NCBI GenBank assembly: GCA_964059195.1
Contig: CAXKWD010000005.1
Span: 152,611,265-152,675,264 of the forward strand
Length of the DNA: 64,000 bases
Direction: 5' to 3'
Origin: Ectobius pallidus
Lineage: Eukaryota > Arthropoda > Insecta > Blattodea > Ectobiidae
Shown: piece by piece, positions 59,393 through 64,000 of the stretch
How the letters are laid out: every line of letters starts with the position of its first letter
Numbering within the stretch: the stretch's first letter is position 1
Made by a program: the position numbers and the translations under genes
Notes under the pieces: generated by a model
What the model saw: only the letters and a program-made list of their open reading frames with translations
Told to the model about the DNA's origin: nothing
Database searches by the model: none

Positions 59393-60220
59393 GATTGGGT
59401 AATTTCTGTCTTCCTATGAGTAGACGAAAGCAATATCTTCTTTACACGGTGAAGTTCCTCACACAACACATTTAGTATTACTAAATGGAATCTTATTAAT
59501 TTAATCTCTTTTATTTATTATTACATTTTGAAGTTCCCTCAAAATTTAAGAGGGGTTACGATTTTAAAAAGAACCTCCAAAATATCTAGAATTTACTTAC
59601 CTATACATAAAAAATTACAACAATTGCATCTGCTACTCAATCAGTTATAAAGCCCCACTATTACTTTTCGGAACCCATATAAATAAAATTGTTGCCATAA
59701 CGATTCGCTGTGCAACTCTACATTGTTTTGACACATTTTCAGGAACTGTTTGTGATAAAATGTAAGTCATATATACCGTTCGAAAGGAAATTGTCTGGCA
59801 AACAATAAAGTATAGAACACATTTTCATCTACATGTAACGGATTCCAAGTTATTTAGCAAAATATTTCGAAAAAATCAAAATAAAAAACAAAAATGTTAA
59901 TTCAGGTACAAATGTTTCTGCTATTATGAACCTAAACAGTCATGTCATATATACCGTTGGAAAGCACGTTTTCCCCTGATTAAAAATCACTAATAATATA
60001 GGTTAATATCAAAATACAAACCCAAGTTATATATGGAAATATAGAAGCATGCCACAAAACTTTGGCGGCCATATTGATTACGTCATCAAAACCGCTAGAG
60101 GGGCAGGAAAATTTGTGTCCCGGGCTTTTTAGACTCGTCTACCCATGTACTATCGGAATCCAAAGTGGCGCATTGGTTGCCAGATGTGAACTTTTTTTCA
60201 GCTAATTCACCCCACTAATT

Positions 60221-61410
60221 GAATGCATTTCCCAAATGGTTATAGTAGTGAACTATATATACTGTTCTACTCCTTAACTACTATAACTATTCATTAAACT
60301 ACGCTAGAATTATTAATATTATATACACTACTAAACTAAACAAACAATCGCGACATCACAAAGAAACTACTACTTCACGCTGTGAGAATTCCAATTGAAC
60401 TGATACAGAATTCCTGTTTGGGAGAGAATGTAACTGTAAACTTCGCACCCCTTACTACAAACGGGAACAGCAGACCACCTACCACCCGCTGGTTAATCTT
60501 TGCTGGCCAGAAAAAAAATTATATTTTGAAGTTTTGAGCAAAACACATGGTATAGACAGGGATAGAAGACTGTGTTGCAACTTATACCTTCCAGCTGAGG
60601 ATGAAAGAGAAATCACTGTTCAGCTATGTATCAATGAACTAAAGTAAATATTTATTTATTTATGAATAATTATAATAATGGCATATTGATGTAGGTAATT
60701 GTGACATAAAGGACGGAATGAAGAGGAAATAAACAGGAAATCAAAGCTTCACTGTGAATTGCGACAATGCGACAACATTGTGCACACCTATATAATAAGG
60801 GAAGATGGATGGGTCATAAAACAAGTTCCCTCTGGCAGCTCGCAAGTTGGATGAGATGGAGGGGTGGTAAGAAAAATATGTCGGAGAACTGTGGTGCCAT
60901 AGAGCTCTGAGTTTACCGATGTTGCCGTCTTCAGTTGAAGGGGGAAAAATCAGATGCGTTGCCCGATGCTGCCCTCTTAAGGTCGGGTGCACGAATGATA
61001 TGTGATCCTGTCACACTTGCTAGCTGCGGAGCCCCTGCTAACTTTTGGTAATGCAAAACGCAATACTAAGAGGTTCACCCCTTAGCTAGTGAACCACCTC
61101 GAGGAAGCCCGCAAAAGGGAATTAAATACACATCTTTCTATACAGCGAGACGGCAAACCATACAAGAATTATTATTTATTCGATAATACTGACAAAATTA
61201 GGTAAGATAAGAATTATTAGGAGGTTCACGTGCTCATGTGATCCTATGCAGGAGACGCCACTGCATGTGTGGATGAAACAGAAAGCGTAACATGTGGCGC
61301 ACAGTCACGATAAAATGATGCTATTTATGAATGTGTGCCAGTCGTTATCATACGGCCGATTAACTAATGCTTCCTGTAAATTCAGTAGATTTTATCACAT
61401 CGAGTTACAT
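60221..61410. other. No recognised feature
   Basis: Unique-looking sequence with no splice-bounded frame, tRNA-like box or inverted ends that I could support. Confidence 0.35.
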
Positions 61411-61412
61411 AG

Positions 61413-61622
61413 GGGATGCGTTCGCTCCTCTCACGCAGCGGGCCCGGGTTCGATTCCTGGTCGGGACAAGTGACCAAGGTTAGGTTTTTTCTGGGGCTTT
61501 TCCTCACCTGTGAGACAAATGTTGGGTAACTTTAGGCACTAGTGGTCCCCAGATATCATCATCTCTCCGTCATTATCTTCCTCATCCCATCCTCGCCTTG
61601 TTGGGAGTGAGTGTTGATTATA
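61413..61622 (+). mobile_element. tRNA-derived SINE, second copy of the 49.4 kb family
   Basis: The B box GGGTTCGATTCCTGG is followed by the body gggacaagtgaccaaggtta, then caaatgttgggtaactttag and catcctcgccttgttgggag, parallel to 49430-49600. The A-box part is degraded and the 3' tail is absent, so it is truncated. Confidence 0.75.
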
Positions 61623-61749
61623 GATTCTGACGAAATAATTTCTATGACTTCTAGGAATAAAGTCTTATGACTCTTACTTTCCGGCATCTATGTCACGTCA
61701 TCTTTGCGTCATGCGTCATATATCTACGAATGTTTGAACGATGACTGGG

Positions 61750-62095
61750 TATAGCCCAGCTTTTTACACCTACCATAGGTATAGTATCAATACACGTTTT
61801 GAGTTCTCTGGATCCAAAAGTACAAATTTCTGAACCTTGTATGTATGTGAACGGCATAACTCGAAAACGAAAAGTCGTATAAAAATAAAATGTTGTATTT
61901 AACTTCGATATTTTCTAGTTGTGTGACGCGAATATTGGCATCGAATTTATCTTACTTCTCTTCATTATTTTTCTACTTATCACGATTTTCTTCAAACTAA
62001 TACACGATGTGTTTATACTAAAATCTTATGACTTACCTGTATATGTGAAAATTTTTTTCGAAAAAAATCTCTGAAGGGTAGTTCTAAGCCAGTAG
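61750..62095. repeat. Distant copy of the 42-43 kb repeat
   Basis: The same block order is present: accataggtatagt; tggatccaaaagtac; gaaaacgaaaagtcgtat; and ctctgaagggtagttctaag near 62070-62090. Confidence 0.7.
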
Positions 62096-62259
62096 TTTGC
62101 ATGAACTCAGGCTTGTCTTACCTGGTAAACAGTAGGCCTACCTCATGCTATCATGGTGGAAACTCGATCTTCCTGCACCCAGTGGCGATAACCTAACCTG
62201 AAATACTTTTATTCGAAAGTTTTTTCATAAGTAATCCCTCGAGAGTTATCGATAGATTC

Positions 62260-62870
62260 GCGACTACGAAGCAGGAGCGAATTATTCTGATGTAACTCGT
62301 AAACTCGCGTTGGATTTATTAAGACTATTCCATGAATAAAAATGCATTGGTTTATACAAATAATAATTACTTTTGTAGTTTAAAAACAAAACCAACAGCT
62401 GCAAGATCACGTCATACTATGAAACAACCATCCATGAATCGATTCGAGTTACCATGTTGTGATCAATGCTACCAATGGTGTTTATAAGACATAGCTAACC
62501 TAATTCAGGTAAGCTAACAGCAGAATAGAATAAAAGCATACGAACTGGCTTGCGCCAAATCGAAATTGTGCTTTTAACCAATGTACATTTATATTATTTC
62601 AATTTCCAAACAAATTATGTTGTATAAAATAATGTGTTTTTGTGTTGTTTAATGGCAACATGTGACGTACTAGTCACTGCACGTTGATACTTACATTTCC
62701 AGTAACTAGCTGACATTTTATCAGATAAAATTGCATCCTTGCCAGCTTGTTTATCATAAGATAAACAATCATGATTGGTCTATATCCGAGAAATTGCAAA
62801 ACGTTATTGGTCAATATCAAACACGCAGCGTATGAATGGATTAGTCATGGGTAATATAATGAGAGGTTCG
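62260..62870. repeat. Unclassified dispersed repeat, copy 2 (uninterrupted)
   Basis: It matches 7430-9398 without its two insertions: ttggatttattaagactatt, then tatacaaataataattactt, then atgaatcgattcgagttacc, then acatagctaacct at the empty TA site (62492-62493), then caatttccaaacaaattatg and gtcaatatcaaacacgcagc. It provides the pre-insertion sequence for the 8324-9035 MITE. Confidence 0.8.
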
Positions 62871-62874
62871 TTTT

Positions 62875-63430
62875 TATCAATAAATTCAATTGAAAGAATT
62901 TGGAATTCAAATTATATTTATTGTGACTATTTAGCAACTACTCACAGAATTAAGCATGTAATGGATTATTAAAACCACTAAATTGAATTAAACAAATCGC
63001 TATTTGTGTCATTTTAATTGAGATAGTCTATATCGGGACAATCGTATCGGTGGTTTTGTCATCGGCGATAGTCATACTTGGTGCAATTTTTTTTATCAGC
63101 TATTTATTTTTAGGTTACCTCCTTGGTATAATACAATATTGTGTTCTAATAATATCATGATATTAATATTTGAGATAAAATGCTTTTTACCACATATATA
63201 TTACCATACATTATTTTCTTAACTCCTTTTGCTCATATGCTGCTTATGTATATACAAACGATGTGTTCAGTGCTTAAAGCTACAAGGTTTTGATTAAAGA
63301 AGCGACAGGTACGAAGATGTTTCAGAGTCCTTTCCTTGTTAATTTACATAAATGCATGTAGATGAGGTAAAATGAAAATGATAAAAATAAAACTATAGCA
63401 TTATGATAGGCATTTGTAATTGGCTAAAAT
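62875..63430. other. AT-rich stretch with no recognised feature
   Basis: Short frames only; no transposon ends or splice-bounded exon were seen. Confidence 0.4.
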
Positions 63431-63438
63431 TTTACATA

Positions 63439-64000
63439 CAGTGAAACCTCTCTCAACGGACACCCCTTCATAGCGGACACCCTTCTTTATGGACGATTTT
63501 TCTGGTCCCTAGGTCACTATAATGAAACATCATACTAATTAACCCCTCTAAGACGGACACTGTATATTATGGACACGGACACAAAAAATCCACTTAAAAA
63601 GCCTCTTCAAACCTCTCTTAACGGACACTTGACGAAAAAATCAAGCCAAGTACTGTTCCAATACTATCCTGTCAGTGCTGTTAATTACGTAAGTTTTATT
63701 TTTTCTTCAAATCACATATATTTTATGAAAAAGGGCAATAAGCAATGTGGTTGTAAAAAATGTGGTTTTAATTTTGATGGCAGGCCTAAAGTGAACTACA
63801 GTATAGTGTTCGGGATTTTCACAATATGTAGGCCTACAGCATAACATATCTGTGTATTAGTGATTAGTGTAAACTAAAGAGACTTTCATGTACTGTATAA
63901 CACTCTCATGTAAGTAGCCTACTGTAGATTATTTTACTCTAGAATTTTTTAATCTCTCTAGAGCGGACACCCCTCTATAGCGGACGATTTTTACAGTCCC
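63439..64000. mobile_element. pogo/Tigger-like element, cut by the window edge
   Basis: It begins CAGTGAAACCTCTCTCAACG preceded by TA (63437-63438) and has the typical repeated CGGACACCCC / ATAGCGGAC subterminal motifs. The last bases of the window (agcggacacccctctatagc and ggacgatttttacagtccc) are the mirror-image subterminal region, so the right end lies just outside. A third aacctctcttaacggacact sits inside at about 63610. The frame 63569-63844 has no transposase motif; its CGCKKCGF is probably chance. Confidence 0.8.

Larger units (their letters stand above)
55043..60217. mobile_element. Giant foldback element carrying a decayed zinc-finger-like gene
   Basis: Left arm 55043-56816 and right arm 58418-60217 are inverted copies at roughly 90-95% identity by eye. 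The termini are TAGTGGGGTGAGTTAGCTGA and TAGTGGGGTGAATTAGCTGA. ATT lies outside both ends (55040-55042, 60218-60220), a possible 3 bp target duplication. Each arm holds about 800 bp of non-coding terminal DNA and the 5' half of the same gene, oriented inward. The 1.6 kb centre holds the gene's 3' half on the plus strand only. I cannot assign a transposon class. A 3 bp target duplication would be compatible with PIF/Harbinger or other groups, but the ends do not fit Harbinger. Confidence 0.75.

Noticed and set aside
63569..63844. Possible zinc-finger protein (CGCKKCGF)
   Set aside because: Inside the Tigger-like element, with a single CxxC pair and no further ligands; probably chance.
1..64000. 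Bacterial or endosymbiont insertion, CRISPR array, rRNA
   Set aside because: No operons, Shine-Dalgarno-spaced genes, spaced direct repeats or rRNA motifs; splice sites and eukaryotic transposons throughout.

Overview
The window looks like nuclear DNA of a large, AT-rich, repeat-choked insect genome. A cockroach (Blattodea, Periplaneta-like) is my best guess. This rests on tRNA-derived SINEs whose antisense reads AAARRAEDPGSNPGYG, on a remnant coding WRAHVSVAVNLRVP, and on very long introns; I recall these repeats from cockroach sequence but could not search. There are no bacterial operons, rRNA genes, CRISPR arrays or functional tRNA genes.

Host genes are few. (i) 5614-7137 (+) is an intact single-exon leucine-rich-repeat protein of 507 aa with a poly(A) signal behind it. 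(ii) 50289-50439 (+) is an internal exon of a calcyphosin-like EF-hand gene (CAPSL family) with good splice sites; the EF-hand exons lie beyond the right edge. A candidate first exon at 25837-25885, behind an NRF1/CCAAT-like promoter, ends in a strong donor whose phase fits, which would imply a 24.4 kb intron.

Nearly everything else is transposons, many datable by target-site duplications (TSDs). hAT-type elements with 8 bp TSDs lie at 1345, 4139, 28472, 29485, 32064 and 44763, with a relative at 17202. Tc1/mariner/pogo-type elements with TA targets lie at 2037, 8324, 11199, 12132, 15952, 48855, 50580, 52432 and 63439. A PIF/Harbinger copy with TTA lies at 38419. A Mutator-like foldback at 36733 is itself interrupted by a THAP-encoding P-like element. 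There are Helitron-like segments, tRNA-derived SINEs, LINE 3' ends and a young 5'-inverted Jockey-type LINE (33642-36408) with an open 830-residue endonuclease/reverse-transcriptase frame.

The most unusual object is 55043-60217. It is a 5.2 kb inverted structure with arms of about 1.8 kb and possible ATT target duplications. It carries a decayed gene for an unnamed protein family with two C-x2-C...H-x3-C finger-like modules and a KGEGGAIG motif. Several insertions have internal proof of mobility because an unoccupied copy of the host repeat is present elsewhere in this window: the 8324 element against 62492, the 36733 foldback against 38191, and the Harbinger element against 37990.
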